Shown in pieces: positions 1-8,596 of a stretch of 64,000 nucleotides of DNA. Position numbers and translations under genes: made by a program. The first letter of the stretch is position 1. Each line of letters opens with the position of its first letter. This stretch comes from Salinicoccus sp. RF5. Lineage in GTDB: Bacteria > Bacillota > Bacilli > Staphylococcales > Salinicoccaceae. The stretch covers positions 372,001-436,000 of the forward strand of contig NZ_JAJGRC010000001.1 of NCBI RefSeq assembly GCF_020786625.1. The letters run 5' to 3'. Below the pieces are notes generated by a model, which was not told the origin of the DNA, made no database searches, and worked only from the letters and a program-made list of their open reading frames with translations.

Positions 1-22
1 GTGTTTTCTTAAGTTCAGACAT
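1..22 (-). CDS. gcvT: Aminomethyltransferase GcvT, first codons only
   Basis: Only the first seven codons lie in the window (MSELKKT, start ATG at 22 on the minus strand). A GGAGG ribosome site precedes the ATG, and a glycine riboswitch with its terminator stands directly upstream. The N-terminus resembles staphylococcal GcvT, the T-protein that transfers the methylene group from the H-protein-bound aminomethyl intermediate to tetrahydrofolate in glycine cleavage. The identity rests on the riboswitch plus these few residues, so it is an inference. Most of the gene lies beyond the left edge. Confidence 0.7.
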
Positions 23-44
23 GATTTTCCTCCTTTAATAAAAA

Positions 45-74
45 ACAGGACAGCTGAATATCAGCTGCCCTGTT
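45..74 (-). terminator. Expression-platform terminator of the glycine riboswitch
   Basis: On the minus strand a 14-bp stem around AACAGGNCAGCTGA is followed by a T run and then the gcvT ribosome site. It sits just after the aptamer, as expected for glycine-controlled transcription termination. Confidence 0.8.
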
Positions 75-205
75 GATTTCCTTCAGGAATGCGTCCCAGT
101 GCTGTTCTTTTGCCTGAGAGATTCACCTGCTAGGCTTGCTCCTTCGGCGACGATCACTCGTTCTCTCGAGCACTGTTCAATCGCAAAATTTTCAATTATT
201 AATCC
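75..205 (-). promoter_or_regulatory. Glycine riboswitch (gcvT leader)
   Basis: On the minus strand the conserved aptamer core is readable: a GAGAGAAC helix, then GCCGAAGGAGCAAGC, then TCTCAGGCAAAAGAACAG. These are the hallmark blocks of the glycine aptamer. Only one full aptamer is visible; the segment between it and the terminator is too short for a second complete one, so this looks like a singlet with at most a vestigial partner. Binding of glycine should prevent terminator formation and switch on the glycine-cleavage operon. Confidence 0.88.
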
Positions 206-211
206 GAACTC

Positions 212-241
212 ATTATAACCCCTATATCGATAAAATGGCAA
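212..241 (-). promoter_or_regulatory. Sigma-A promoter of the glycine riboswitch/gcvT
   Basis: The minus strand shows a -35 of TTGCCA, an 18-bp spacer and a -10 of TATAAT. Transcription would start near 205, just before the aptamer. Confidence 0.65.
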
Positions 242-266
242 GGCTTTTAAAAACAAAATGTAAGCC

Positions 267-752
267 CTAACACGACTTTATTTCGAGAATGTCCGAAACC
301 ACTTCATTCACCTGAAGTGAAGCATCCATCTCATGGTCTGCAACTGCCCGGTATTTTTCTATGCGTCCTTCATAGAGTGCCTTGACCTGATCCCTGCTTT
401 TTACCAGCGGCCGGTTCTCATCCCCTTCGATCCGTCGGTAGAGGGTCTCGAAGTCCGCATGGAGATAGATCACCGGCTGTTCCGTATTCTTGAGGAAATC
501 GTAGGACCGGCCATATGTAACGACACCTCCGCCTGTGGCGATGATGCCGCTGGTCCTGCTGGTTCGTGAAAGTGCCTCAAATTCCTTCTCCCTGAACCCT
601 GCTTCCCCCTCCTCTTCAAATATACGGGGAATCTCCCTGCCGGCGAGCTTTACCACTTCTTCATCCAGGTCGATGACCGGAAGGTCCATCCTTTCACCCA
701 AAGCGTCAGCAATAGTCGTTTTTCCGCTTCCCATGAAGCCTATAAGTATCAT
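267..752 (-). CDS. aroK: Shikimate kinase
   Basis: This 161-residue enzyme phosphorylates shikimate at the 3-OH with ATP, the fifth step of the shikimate pathway to aromatic amino acids. The Walker A loop GFMGSGKT is at residues 5-12, the DLD metal/substrate motif at 28-30, an arginine follows in FREKE, GGGVV forms the substrate pocket, and NRPLV is the lid region. Its ribosome site (TAGGAGG) overlaps the stop codon of the last comG gene, so it is probably cotranscribed with the competence pilus operon, as in staphylococci. Length is normal for a monofunctional AroK. Confidence 0.95.
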   Translation of the reverse strand: MILIGFMGSGKTTIADALGERMDLPVIDLDEEVVKLAGREIPRIFEEEGEAGFREKEFEALSRTSRTSGIIATGGGVVTYGRSYDFLKNTEQPVIYLHADFETLYRRIEGDENRPLVKSRDQVKALYEGRIEKYRAVADHEMDASLQVNEVVSDILEIKSC

Positions 753-762
753 ATTTTTCCTC

Positions 763-936
763 CTAGTCCATCAGTCCCTGGATCCGCATCTGATATATCT
801 CTATGAAGCTCGACTGTATTTCCAGTATCATGAACATCCTATTATGATAATGGTAATACAGCCCCACCAGATATAGCAATATGAAGTATACGGAAAAGCT
901 GAAGAAAGCATCATTTCGTGAAAAGAAGTGCTTCAC
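763..936 (-). CDS. comGG: ComGG-like minor pseudopilin, very short, GTG start
   Basis: A 57-codon reading frame starts with GTG at 936, behind a GGGGGAGGGGGAG ribosome site, and overlaps the 3' end of comGF by 26 bases. It ends where the aroK ribosome site begins. The protein starts MKHFFSRNDAFF, has one hydrophobic segment (about residues 11-27) and a short helical polar tail. Position, orientation and the single membrane segment fit ComGG, the last minor pseudopilin of the competence pseudopilus. Bacillus ComGG is about twice as long, so the identification rests mainly on context. Confidence 0.6.
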   Translation of the reverse strand: MKHFFSRNDAFFSFSVYFILLYLVGLYYHYHNRMFMILEIQSSFIEIYQMRIQGLMD

Positions 937-1330
937 TGTTCTCCCCCTCCCCCGAAGCTACTGTAAGGACAACATGGGTATCGGTTTCCCGCAGATTGAA
1001 CTGCTCCACTTCGAACATGACGGTCACAAATCCGCTTCCTTCGACACTCTTGACTATGCGGCTGCCATGTTTGCGGTAGCTGATGTCGCCCTTTGCGGTC
1101 TTAAAGGTGATCACTTCATTTCCGCCATCGGCAGCCACATCTGTACTTCCTTCATGCACCTCTGTAATTTCAAAGATGAAGAAATCCATTTCAAAGCCTT
1201 TTTTCGGTGTCTGTACCGCATCAAACTGCATGAGGATCGATGGCATTAGCGCCATGACAAAAGCGGCGATGGACAGGCTGACCAGTGCTTCAATGTAGGT
1301 GAATCCCCCCGGCTCATTCAAAATAGGCAC
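911..1330 (-). CDS. comGF: Competence pseudopilin ComGF
   Basis: A 139-residue protein with an N-terminal type IV pilin-like signal (GGFTYIEALVSLSI, cleavage after the second G near residue 9) and one membrane helix, followed by a strand-rich globular part. It is a minor pseudopilin of the DNA-uptake pseudopilus and would be processed by the ComC prepilin peptidase. It overlaps comGE by 17 bases, indicating translational coupling within the comG operon. Confidence 0.85.
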   Translation of the reverse strand: MPILNEPGGFTYIEALVSLSIAAFVMALMPSILMQFDAVQTPKKGFEMDFFIFEITEVHEGSTDVAADGGNEVITFKTAKGDISYRKHGSRIVKSVEGSGFVTVMFEVEQFNLRETDTHVVLTVASGEGENSEALLFTK

Positions 1331-1583
1331 ACCGCTTTTTAGTTTTTATGCTGCAGATCCGATTGTCATGGATCATATAGGAAGAAGTGCTCCTCCTGAA
1401 AGCTTCGAAATCTTCATGTGAAAGTATTTCGAGATACAGCCGCCTGTTGAATTCAAGTGCCTCTTCCGACTCCGTCATCGTCTGTTCGAGCATCATCACT
1501 GCAGGCATCAGTACGCTTATGATGATGCCGAAGATCAGCATCGCCAGCAGACTGTCGACGAGCATGAATCCTTTATCCTTCAA
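1314..1583 (-). CDS. comGE: Competence pseudopilin ComGE
   Basis: An 89-residue protein that begins MKDKGFMLVDSLLAML, a prepilin-like cleavage signal followed by a hydrophobic helix. Order and size match ComGE of staphylococci and bacilli. It overlaps both neighbours in the comG operon. It is expected to be part of the pseudopilus spanning the cell wall. The globular part is too divergent to say more. Confidence 0.8.
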   Translation of the reverse strand: MKDKGFMLVDSLLAMLIFGIIISVLMPAVMMLEQTMTESEEALEFNRRLYLEILSHEDFEAFRRSTSSYMIHDNRICSIKTKKRCAYFE

Positions 1584-2007
1584 TTCTGAACCGCCCCCTC
1601 TGTATCTGAAAAATGAAGCTTACGGGCCGGCCAAGACAGTCGAATGATATGGTGCCGAATTTGTCCGTGTCTCCATTGGATTTGAATATGATCCGCTCCA
1701 GGCCTCCAGACTTCAATTTACAGATGTCGAGGGAATGGGTTCTGATGACCCGGCCATTTCTGCCGCGGATCAGGAGACGCTGTTCCAGGCGGTCCATTTC
1801 AACGATCTGCTGAATGCCGCTGCCCATCGCCCCCGTCTGGGCACTCTGGAGAAAATAGCCGATGGTTTCAATCTCATGATCGATGTTCCTCCCTTTATCC
1901 GAGGGCATGTTCACCACGCTGAGTAGCATGAGGACGCTGATGATGCAGAGCGTCAGCATCATCTCAAGCATGGTGAACCCATCACTCGCTGCGTATCGCC
2001 TGCCCAT
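1573..2007 (-). CDS. comGD: Competence pseudopilin ComGD
   Basis: This has the class III signal GFTMLEMMLTLCIISVLMLL, that is, a glycine before the cleavage site, a glutamate at +5 and a long hydrophobic helix. I chose the ATG at 2007, eight residues before the cleavage-site glycine; an upstream ATG at 2037 would add ten residues and is equally open. Either start overlaps comGC, the usual arrangement. It is a minor pseudopilin of the DNA-uptake apparatus. Confidence 0.85.
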   Translation of the reverse strand: MGRRYAASDGFTMLEMMLTLCIISVLMLLSVVNMPSDKGRNIDHEIETIGYFLQSAQTGAMGSGIQQIVEMDRLEQRLLIRGRNGRVIRTHSLDICKLKSGGLERIIFKSNGDTDKFGTISFDCLGRPVSFIFQIQRGRFRIEG

Positions 2008-2311
2008 TTGTAACCACAATCGCATCCCCATTTGCACATGTGACCTGATCAGTCGTCAAATATTCAGGGACCAGACTGTCTATGGTTGCCGGCGGTCCCC
2101 CTTCGTTCAGAGTGTAGGCTTCTACCTGGCTCTGGACCATGCGGACCTGCGCTTCACAGCCGGTATCCTGTACATTCGCACTCTGGGCCGCTATGTTCGG
2201 TATGATCAGGATGATCAACACGGATATGACGAGAAGGACAAGCAGCATTTCAATCAGTGTAAAGCCGGCATCGTTATTCTTCTTTAATTTTTTTGCACAT
2301 GACTTTTTCAT
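1982..2311 (-). CDS. comGC: Major competence pseudopilin ComGC
   Basis: A 109-residue prepilin with a textbook signal GFTLIEMLLVLLVISVLIIL starting at residue 16. ComGC is the major subunit of the competence pilus that captures DNA and brings it to ComEA. The tail contains two cysteines (near C58 and C93), as in Bacillus ComGC, where an intramolecular disulfide stabilises the subunit. It lies between comGB and comGD. Confidence 0.93.
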   Translation of the reverse strand: MKKSCAKKLKKNNDAGFTLIEMLLVLLVISVLIILIIPNIAAQSANVQDTGCEAQVRMVQSQVEAYTLNEGGPPATIDSLVPEYLTTDQVTCANGDAIVVTNGQAIRSE

Positions 2312-2321
2312 TTGTTTCCTC

Positions 2322-3374
2322 CTAGTTGATGGATGACATCATTTGGAATATCGGTAATACGATGATCAGATAGAGGCAGATGATCAGGACACCCAGGATG
2401 ACGAAGATGACAGGCTGCACCTTCCTGGTCACATTCTCGATGCGCATGATCAGGCGCTCCAGTGTGTATTCGCTGAACATGATGAGTTCATTCCCTACGC
2501 TGCTGTTCTGTTCTCCGTGATTGACGAATATGGAAAGTTTCGGGTCCAGCAGTTCGATGTGTGCAAGAGCTTGCGAGAGCGAGTCCCCGGCCAGGAGTTT
2601 TGTCTCGATGCGCCTGGAGATGTGGCGGAGGTAAGGGTTGATCTCCTGGTGTATGAATAGGTCCAGGATCTCCTTCACTTCCAGGCCGTTATTCAGGAAA
2701 TAGCCGAACTCGCGGGAAAACCGGTATGTCTGGTAGCCGATGAAGAAGAATCCGATGGAAGGGAGGCGTGCCAGAACCTTCGATTTCCGTTCGATGTCCT
2801 TCATATTCAGCAGATATAGTATGATACTTCCGGCAAGCATGACCGCGAACACAAAGATGAGTATCGCAAGCGGGAGGGCCTCAAGAGCCATGATGAGCAT
2901 CTTTACGACCCCTTCAGAACTTGTCCCCATCGCTGAATAGAGGCTTTTGAACTGGGGGATCACAGTGAAGTTGAGTGTAATGAGTATAGTGAGGAATATT
3001 GCGACGAGGAGCATTGGATACTGCAGTGACTTGACCAGCTTGGCAGTCGTCTGCCTGACATTCTTCAAGTAGGCGGATGAATCCCTCAAATTTGCAAGCA
3101 CCTCTCCATGGATCTCGGCGAAGGAGACCTGGATGACGATGGCGTCCCTGTACCCCATCGCCTTCAATATGCTGCTCAGGCTGCCGCCTGAATTGACCAT
3201 ATCCAGATACTCGTCCTGCTGCTGCGGCTTCAGTACATCATACTGTTCAATCAGGAACACAAGGGCCTGTTTGAGTGTGAAGCCGACTTCGAGGAGGTCT
3301 GCAACTTTCATGAGAAAATGGGCATCATATTTTCCGAGTCTATTTGAATTTCTCCACATATGAAAGATGTTCAT
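2322..3374 (-). CDS. comGB: Competence pilus platform protein ComGB
   Basis: A 350-residue GspF/PilC-type polytopic inner-membrane protein that anchors pseudopilus assembly. Two repeated T2SSF domains are visible, each followed by hydrophobic helices (near LVAIFLTILITLNFTV and at the C-terminus VILGVLIICLYLIIV). The ATG at 3374 is preferred because GGGGAGG lies about ten bases upstream; an upstream in-frame ATG at 3407 would overlap comGA more deeply. It works with the ATPase encoded just before it. Confidence 0.92.
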   Translation of the reverse strand: MNIFHMWRNSNRLGKYDAHFLMKVADLLEVGFTLKQALVFLIEQYDVLKPQQQDEYLDMVNSGGSLSSILKAMGYRDAIVIQVSFAEIHGEVLANLRDSSAYLKNVRQTTAKLVKSLQYPMLLVAIFLTILITLNFTVIPQFKSLYSAMGTSSEGVVKMLIMALEALPLAILIFVFAVMLAGSIILYLLNMKDIERKSKVLARLPSIGFFFIGYQTYRFSREFGYFLNNGLEVKEILDLFIHQEINPYLRHISRRIETKLLAGDSLSQALAHIELLDPKLSIFVNHGEQNSSVGNELIMFSEYTLERLIMRIENVTRKVQPVIFVILGVLIICLYLIIVLPIFQMMSSIN

Positions 3375-4335
3375 CTTCTGTGAGCCTCCCCGCAAGGTGG
3401 AGGGCATCGATCTTGTCCACTATCGTCTGATGCCGTATGGTGCCGCCCTTCAATAAAGTTTCGATCTGGCTGTTGTCGAGTGATTCATAGATGATGAAGC
3501 TTCCACCCCCTGTATAGATGATGCGCTGATTCACGATCAGTGAGATGCTTTGCAGAATCTCTTCGTCATAGAGTCCGTAATCCTTCAGGCGGCTCAACGT
3601 ACTGACTGCCGACCTGCTGTGGAAGGTGCTGAGCACCAGGTGCCCTGAAAGGCTCGCCTTAAGGAGCTGGGAGGCGATGGTGGCATCCCTGATCTCTCCG
3701 AACATGATGATGTCCGGATCGCATCGGAGCACGCCTTTCAGGAGCGGCGCATAGTCTATGTTCGCTTTTTCGTTGATTTCCACCTGGACCAGACCATCAA
3801 GTTCATATTCGATCGGATCTTCGATGCTGATGATCTGCCGCCTGCCGGATGCGGCCACTTCCTGGATAAGCCTGTACATGAGTGTGGATTTCCCCGACCC
3901 TGTAGGTCCGGTGAAAAGGATCAGCCCCTGCTGACGCCCCAGGTACGGCAGGAAGAAATCATAATCTCCCGGCGAGTTGAACAACGCGGATGAAGGACGG
4001 CCCTCCATCGCATTGAGCACACGGATGACGACGATTTCGTTCATCAGGGAGATCGGGAGTGTACTGACCCTGACATTCAACACTGTGTCTTCAATATTGA
4101 TTGCCGTCCGCCCGCTCTGGGGAGTCTTGTGTTCATTGATGTCAAGCTCTGCTATGAACTTTAGATAATTCACGGATTTCCGGTATGTCTCCACCGTCAT
4201 TTCCTTTAGGGGGTGCATCTCCCCCGCCTTCCTTATCCTGACTAGGCCCATTGCACTCTCAAGCGTCAGGTGGATGTCCGTAGCGTTCTGATGCATTGCA
4301 TCTTTCAATATCTCTTCAACCAGCTGTTTCATCAT
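3340..4335 (-). CDS. comGA: Competence pilus assembly ATPase ComGA
   Basis: A 331-residue GspE/PilB-family ATPase that powers pseudopilus assembly. The Walker A motif FTGPTGSGKST is near residue 145, the Asp box is IISIEDPIEYEL, and Walker B is DIIMFGEIRD. It lacks the four-cysteine zinc motif of larger GspE proteins, as ComGA does. It is the first gene of the leftward comG-aroK operon; no convincing sigma-A promoter was seen ahead of it. Confidence 0.95.
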   Translation of the reverse strand: MMKQLVEEILKDAMHQNATDIHLTLESAMGLVRIRKAGEMHPLKEMTVETYRKSVNYLKFIAELDINEHKTPQSGRTAINIEDTVLNVRVSTLPISLMNEIVVIRVLNAMEGRPSSALFNSPGDYDFFLPYLGRQQGLILFTGPTGSGKSTLMYRLIQEVAASGRRQIISIEDPIEYELDGLVQVEINEKANIDYAPLLKGVLRCDPDIIMFGEIRDATIASQLLKASLSGHLVLSTFHSRSAVSTLSRLKDYGLYDEEILQSISLIVNQRIIYTGGGSFIIYESLDNSQIETLLKGGTIRHQTIVDKIDALHLAGRLTEDEHLSYVEKFK

Positions 4336-4478
4336 TCACCTCCTACCCTATATATGGAGCAAAAGGGGCGTTTTGATTTTTTCTGAAATAAATGATGGAT
4401 TTTTGCATTATGGTGTTTGATTTGCTGTATAATAGGGATTAATGGAAATGGGTTACATTACATTTATACCGATAAGTA

Positions 4479-4507
4479 TTTACTTTGATATGCAATTTAT
4501 TTATAAT
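4479..4507 (+). promoter_or_regulatory. Probable promoter of the DUF2626 gene
   Basis: TTTACT, 17 bp, TATAAT on the plus strand, about 40 bases before the start codon at 4548. An AT-rich stretch further left holds a second TATAAT near 4430 with a poorly spaced -35. Confidence 0.5.
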
Positions 4508-4547
4508 TGACTATGATATGTTAAGTAACGATGAAAGGACTGTTCCT

Positions 4548-4796
4548 ATGGATAAGTTATTCAAGACATTGGGGTTCTGGACTGCAATGTTTGCAATCCT
4601 GTTCTATGTCGGTGACATGATGATGATGACGTTGTTCTTCATCGCTCAAACTGGATTCTTCATTCTACTCGGCTACATGAAGCTCACTGAAAGAATGTAT
4701 ATGTATGTATTTGCTGCATACCTGGTCTTTTTCTTTGTAGGATTTACATACTTCACAACCTTCCTGCTCGAGCCGAGTTTCGGTAACCAGCACTAA
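4548..4796 (+). CDS. Small membrane protein, DUF2626 family (YqgY-like)
   Basis: An 82-residue protein consisting almost entirely of three hydrophobic segments. I start it at MDKLFKTLGFW, behind AAAGGA; an upstream frame extension has no ribosome site. It resembles Bacillus YqgY (DUF2626), which lies at the same place between comGA and the glyoxalase-II-like gene. Function is unknown. It is encoded opposite to both neighbours and has its own terminator, so it is a single-gene unit. Confidence 0.82.
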   Translation: MDKLFKTLGFWTAMFAILFYVGDMMMMTLFFIAQTGFFILLGYMKLTERMYMYVFAAYLVFFFVGFTYFTTFLLEPSFGNQH

Positions 4797-4797
4797 T

Positions 4798-4833
4798 AAA
4801 GAACCAGGCAGATATCATCTGCCTGGTTCTTTA
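4798..4833. terminator. Bidirectional terminator
   Basis: A 16-bp perfect stem (AAAGAACCAGGCAGAT and its complement) with a T run on either strand ends both the DUF2626 gene and the convergent metallo-beta-lactamase-fold gene. Confidence 0.88.
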
Positions 4834-4839
4834 TTTTGC

Positions 4840-5463
4840 CTATGCCCTGACAAAAGGGTTGCCGGTCTTCTCTTCACCGATCGTCGTATCTGGCCCATGT
4901 CCCGGATACACGGTCAGGTCTTCATCAAGGGTGTAGAGCTTCTCCCTGATGCTGTTCAGCAGGGTGAGGTGATCCGCCTGATACAGGTCGGTCCGGCCGA
5001 TGCCGCCATTGAAAAGGACATCGCCGGAGACGATGAAACCTTCAAACAGGAAGCTCATGCTGCCGGGTGAATGCCCTGGTGTATGCAGCACCTGGAACTT
5101 GAAGCTGCCAATCCGGCGTTCTCCCTCTCCAATGATTTCTGGAGTTATGGAGGATTCGATGAGCTCGAGCCCCATATCCCTGTACTTGCCTGAACCATTC
5201 TTCGAGGCATCTCCGAGCCAGTCCTGCTCTTCCCTGCCTATCCATACATCGACCCCGAAATGGGCCGCAACTTCATCAAGTGCGCCGATATGGTCGAAGT
5301 GTGCATGGGTCAGCAGTATTGCCTTCACCGTCTGCCCCTCTTCGACTGCACTGATGATTTCATCTGCATCCCCTGACGGGTCGATGATCAGCACTTCATC
5401 TTCATGCTCCAGAATATAGCAGTTCGTCTCCAATGGTCCCAATGGTAATACTTTAATCTTCAT
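4840..5463 (-). CDS. MBL-fold metallohydrolase, glyoxalase II-like (YqgX-like)
   Basis: A 207-residue metallo-beta-lactamase-fold enzyme. The metal motif THAHFDH, the GHSPGS histidine, the SGDVLF aspartate and the final PGHG histidine are all present, so a binuclear metal centre is expected. Proteins of this type hydrolyse thioesters such as hydroxyacyl-glutathione or bacillithiol adducts; the substrate here cannot be read from the sequence. It lacks the C-terminal domain of classical glyoxalase II. Its place next to the DUF2626 gene matches Bacillus yqgX. Confidence 0.88.
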   Translation of the reverse strand: MKIKVLPLGPLETNCYILEHEDEVLIIDPSGDADEIISAVEEGQTVKAILLTHAHFDHIGALDEVAAHFGVDVWIGREEQDWLGDASKNGSGKYRDMGLELIESSITPEIIGEGERRIGSFKFQVLHTPGHSPGSMSFLFEGFIVSGDVLFNGGIGRTDLYQADHLTLLNSIREKLYTLDEDLTVYPGHGPDTTIGEEKTGNPFVRA

Positions 5464-5553
5464 GCTGGTCCCCCCTTAAAATCCACTCGACAAAGCTACG
5501 TTTTAATTATACAATATATATGAGAATAAAGAGAACATTGGAGGTTGAGCAAA

Positions 5554-5793
5554 ATGCCATTCATCGATACTGGTGAACTGTTTGAAATTGGCGGTATTAC
5601 CATCCATATCGGAGTCAACGCTTTTTCGATACTGATGCTGATGATTGCGATCGTCGGCGTATGGGGACTTGTGGCTGCAGTCAAGAACAGGAACCTGCTG
5701 GCTGTTCTATTCAGCTTTGCTACAGTCATTACATTTGGATTCTTTGCAATTGCTACCATCTTTACATACGGTTATCCGGATCTGGCACACTAG
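5554..5793 (+). CDS. Small membrane protein, DUF2759 family (YqgW-like)
   Basis: A 79-residue protein with two hydrophobic helices. The ATG at 5554 follows GGAGG at a nine-base spacing; the TTG immediately after GGAGG is too close to be used. It matches the Bacillus YqgW (DUF2759) position, near the glyoxalase-II-like gene. No function is known. It is a monocistronic unit closed by a strong terminator. Confidence 0.8.
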   Translation: MPFIDTGELFEIGGITIHIGVNAFSILMLMIAIVGVWGLVAAVKNRNLLAVLFSFATVITFGFFAIATIFTYGYPDLAH

Positions 5794-5810
5794 ATCCATC
5801 CGCATGTATC

Positions 5811-5846
5811 AAAAAAGGCAAACCCACACTGGGTTTGCCTTTTTTA
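5811..5846. terminator. Bidirectional terminator between DUF2759 gene and argH
   Basis: A stem of GGCAAACCCA with its complement, flanked by A and T runs, works for both the plus-strand gene and the leftward arg operon. Confidence 0.87.
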
Positions 5847-5851
5847 TTTTT

Positions 5852-7231
5852 CTATATGGACAGTGTGGCCTCGGCTGCAGAAAGCTGCTTTTCAACCGCT
5901 TCCGTACCAGTTCCGCCAAGGCTCTTCCTTCTGTCGACTACAACTTTTGGTGTCAGTACAGTATAGATGTCCTCATCGATGGACGGATGGTGAGCCTGGA
6001 ATTCTGCGAGGGATAGATCCTTCAGATATTTGCTGTCGTTGATGCATTTCAAGACCAGTTCACCGACCACTTCATGGGCCTTCCTGAACGGCACGCCTTT
6101 CTCCACAAGATAGTCGGCCAGTTCCGTAGCATTGGAGAAGTCCTTTTCGACGGTCTGTTCGAGCACATCTTCGTTTATCGTCATAGTTTCGAGCATCCCG
6201 GTCATGATGCGGAGGGATCCCGTAACCGTCGTCACTGCATCAAAGACCCCTTCCTTATCTTCCTGGAGGTCCTTGTTGTAGGTGAGCGGCAGGCCCTTGA
6301 CGAGCATAAGCATGCTTGTAAGCGCTCCTGTCGTACGCGCACTTTTGCCGCGGATCAGTTCAGCCATATCAGGGTTCTTCTTCTGCGGCATCATGGAACT
6401 GCCCGTCGTGAACTGATCGGACAGCTGCACGAAGTTCGCCTCTTCACTCATCCAGAAGATGATCTCCTCCGATAATCTCGAAAGGTGGACCATGACGAGA
6501 CTGATGTTGGACAGCGTTTCGATGATATAGTCCCGGTCACTTACAGCATCCATGCTGTTCTGGTAGATGTCCGAGAAACCAAGGAGCTCCTGGGTCTGTT
6601 CGCGGTCTATATCGAACGTCGTCCCGCTGATCGCACCGGCGCCAAGCGGTGAAAGGTCGATGCGCGCCAGTGAATCGTTGAAACGGTCCTTGTCCCTTTT
6701 GAGCATCCAGAAGTAGGCCATTATGTGATGCGAGAACAACACGGGCTGCGCACGCTGCAGATGTGTATAGCCCGGCATGACGACATGGATATTCTCCTTG
6801 GCAAGGTTGAGTATCGTATATTGGAGCGTCTCGATGCTCTCGATGATTTCATATGCCTTCTCTTTGATGTAGAGGTGCATGTCTGTGGCAATCTGATCAT
6901 TCCTGCTGCGTGCAGTATGCAGTTTGCCGCCCACTTCGCCTATTTTGGAGATCAGGGCATGTTCGACATTCATATGGATGTCTTCATGCTGGACGGAAAA
7001 TTCAAGGCGTCCTGCATCATAATCATCCAGCACCGCTTTCAGACCTTCTATGATCTGGTCCCTTTCCTCTCCTGTAATGATGCCCTGCGCTGCGAGCATC
7101 GTCGCATGTGCAATGCTGCCGGTGATATCCTTTTCAATCAGCACCTTATCAAAATGGATGGATGCATTGAATGCATCCACCCACTCCAGGGCCTCACCTT
7201 GAAATCTGCCGCCCCAGGCCTTCTTAGTCAT
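5852..7231 (-). CDS. argH: Argininosuccinate lyase
   Basis: A 459-residue cytosolic enzyme of the fumarase/aspartase superfamily that cleaves argininosuccinate to arginine and fumarate. The family signature [12 protein letters not shown] is present, as are the TARSRNDQ and [10 protein letters not shown] blocks that form the shared active sites of the tetramer. The start overlaps the end of argG by eight bases, so the two are translationally coupled. Length is normal. Confidence 0.97.
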   Translation of the reverse strand: MTKKAWGGRFQGEALEWVDAFNASIHFDKVLIEKDITGSIAHATMLAAQGIITGEERDQIIEGLKAVLDDYDAGRLEFSVQHEDIHMNVEHALISKIGEVGGKLHTARSRNDQIATDMHLYIKEKAYEIIESIETLQYTILNLAKENIHVVMPGYTHLQRAQPVLFSHHIMAYFWMLKRDKDRFNDSLARIDLSPLGAGAISGTTFDIDREQTQELLGFSDIYQNSMDAVSDRDYIIETLSNISLVMVHLSRLSEEIIFWMSEEANFVQLSDQFTTGSSMMPQKKNPDMAELIRGKSARTTGALTSMLMLVKGLPLTYNKDLQEDKEGVFDAVTTVTGSLRIMTGMLETMTINEDVLEQTVEKDFSNATELADYLVEKGVPFRKAHEVVGELVLKCINDSKYLKDLSLAEFQAHHPSIDEDIYTVLTPKVVVDRRKSLGGTGTEAVEKQLSAAEATLSI

Positions 7232-8438
7232 AAAGCTTCACTCCGCTTTCGAGCATGGATTTCACTTTTGTCGGAAGTCCGAAGATCTCTATGAATCCAA
7301 CGGAAGCATCCTGGTTGAAGGCATCTTCATTCGTGTAGGTCGCCAGTTTTTCGTTGTAGAGGCTGTTGTCTGAACGTCTGCCGGTAACAGTGACGTTTCC
7401 TTTGTACAATTCGACGCGGACTTCGCCATTGACAGGCTGCTGCATATCCTTGAGCATGTTCCTCAATGAATCGGACAGCGGGGAGAACCATAGGCCGTTG
7501 TATACCTGTTCAGCAAACTTCTGCTCGATGACCGGTTTGAAGTGTGCGATATCCTTCGTGAGGGTGATCGTCTCGAGATCATGTTTCGCCGTGAGAATCA
7601 CTTTGGCACCCGGTGTTTCATAGACTTCACGGGATTTGATGCCGACGAGCCTGTTCTCGACGTGGTCGATTCTTCCAACCCCATGTGCACCTGCAATTTC
7701 GTTGAGCTTGATGATGAGGTCATCCAGGTCATAGGAGGCACCATTGATTGCAGTCGGGAGCCCTTCTTTGAAAGTGAGTACGAGCTCTTCTGCTTCGTCC
7801 GGTGCGTCAGCGATGTTGCTTGTGAGGTCATAGGCATCTTCCGGCGGCTTGTTCCAAGGATCTTCCAGCACGCCGCATTCGTTGCTTCTGCCCCAGAGAT
7901 TCTGGTCGATGGAATAAGGGGAATCCAGATTGATTGGAATTGGAATGTTCTTCTCTTTTGCATAATCGATTTCTTCTTCCCTGCTCCATGTCCATTCGCG
8001 TACAGGTGCAAGCACCTTGAGTGTCGGATCCAGTCCCTGTATCGCCACTTCAAAGCGCACCTGGTCGTTCCCTTTACCTGTACATCCGTGCGCCACGTAG
8101 TCTGCATTCGCTTCATGCGCTATCTCGACAAGCTTCTTCGAGATGAGCGGACGGCTCAGCGCAGAGACCAGCGGATATTTCCCTTCATACATCGAATTGC
8201 CGTAGATTGCATATGCAACAAACTCATCAGCGAATTCCTTCGTCGTATCGATGACATGGGATTCGATTGCGCCCATATCCAAAGCCTTCTGATGAACGAC
8301 ATCAAGGTCTTTTCCTTCTCCAACGTCCAGGCAGACTGCCACGACATCGTATCCTTTATCAATGAACCATTGGATGGTTACACTTGTATCCAAACCACCT
8401 GAATATGCCAATACCACTTTTTCCTTCATTTCGGTCAC
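7224..8438 (-). CDS. argG: Argininosuccinate synthase
   Basis: A 404-residue enzyme joining citrulline and aspartate with ATP hydrolysis to AMP. The N-terminal PP-loop [10 protein letters not shown] (about residues 11-20) and the [10 protein letters not shown] and [15 protein letters not shown] blocks are diagnostic. It heads the argGH operon. A candidate ArgR box overlaps the promoter, so arginine repression is likely. No carbamoyltransferase gene is in the window, so citrulline must be made elsewhere. Confidence 0.97.
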   Translation of the reverse strand: MTEMKEKVVLAYSGGLDTSVTIQWFIDKGYDVVAVCLDVGEGKDLDVVHQKALDMGAIESHVIDTTKEFADEFVAYAIYGNSMYEGKYPLVSALSRPLISKKLVEIAHEANADYVAHGCTGKGNDQVRFEVAIQGLDPTLKVLAPVREWTWSREEEIDYAKEKNIPIPINLDSPYSIDQNLWGRSNECGVLEDPWNKPPEDAYDLTSNIADAPDEAEELVLTFKEGLPTAINGASYDLDDLIIKLNEIAGAHGVGRIDHVENRLVGIKSREVYETPGAKVILTAKHDLETITLTKDIAHFKPVIEQKFAEQVYNGLWFSPLSDSLRNMLKDMQQPVNGEVRVELYKGNVTVTGRRSDNSLYNEKLATYTNEDAFNQDASVGFIEIFGLPTKVKSMLESGVKLYD

Positions 8439-8485
8439 CTCTATAATTTTTTAATATTGATTAATGTAATGATTAGAATGATAGC

Positions 8486-8531
8486 ATTATAAAGATTCTA
8501 AATCAAGTATATTTATTCATTTTTATGCATG
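8486..8531 (-). promoter_or_regulatory. argG promoter with candidate ArgR (ARG) box
   Basis: On the minus strand a TATAAT (-10) at 8491-8486 lacks a good -35. The -35 region runs into an AT-rich element at 8531-8511 reading CATGCATAAAAATGAATAAA. This resembles the ArgR/AhrC half-site pattern TGAATAAAAAT. Overlap with the -35 region suits repression. Confidence 0.45.
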
Positions 8532-8596
8532 TTTTATATTTTACAAAGTTTTTTCCTTTATTTATACTTGATTTAACACAGAAGGAGAGATGATTA

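Noticed and set aside
4336-4400. A possible ComK box (AAAA-GGGGCG-TTTT) ahead of comGA
   Set aside because: The spacing is six rather than five and there is no second box; too weak to list as a site.
7542-8402. A long open frame on the strand opposite argG
   Set aside because: It mirrors the codons of argG, has no ribosome site and no recognisable protein features.
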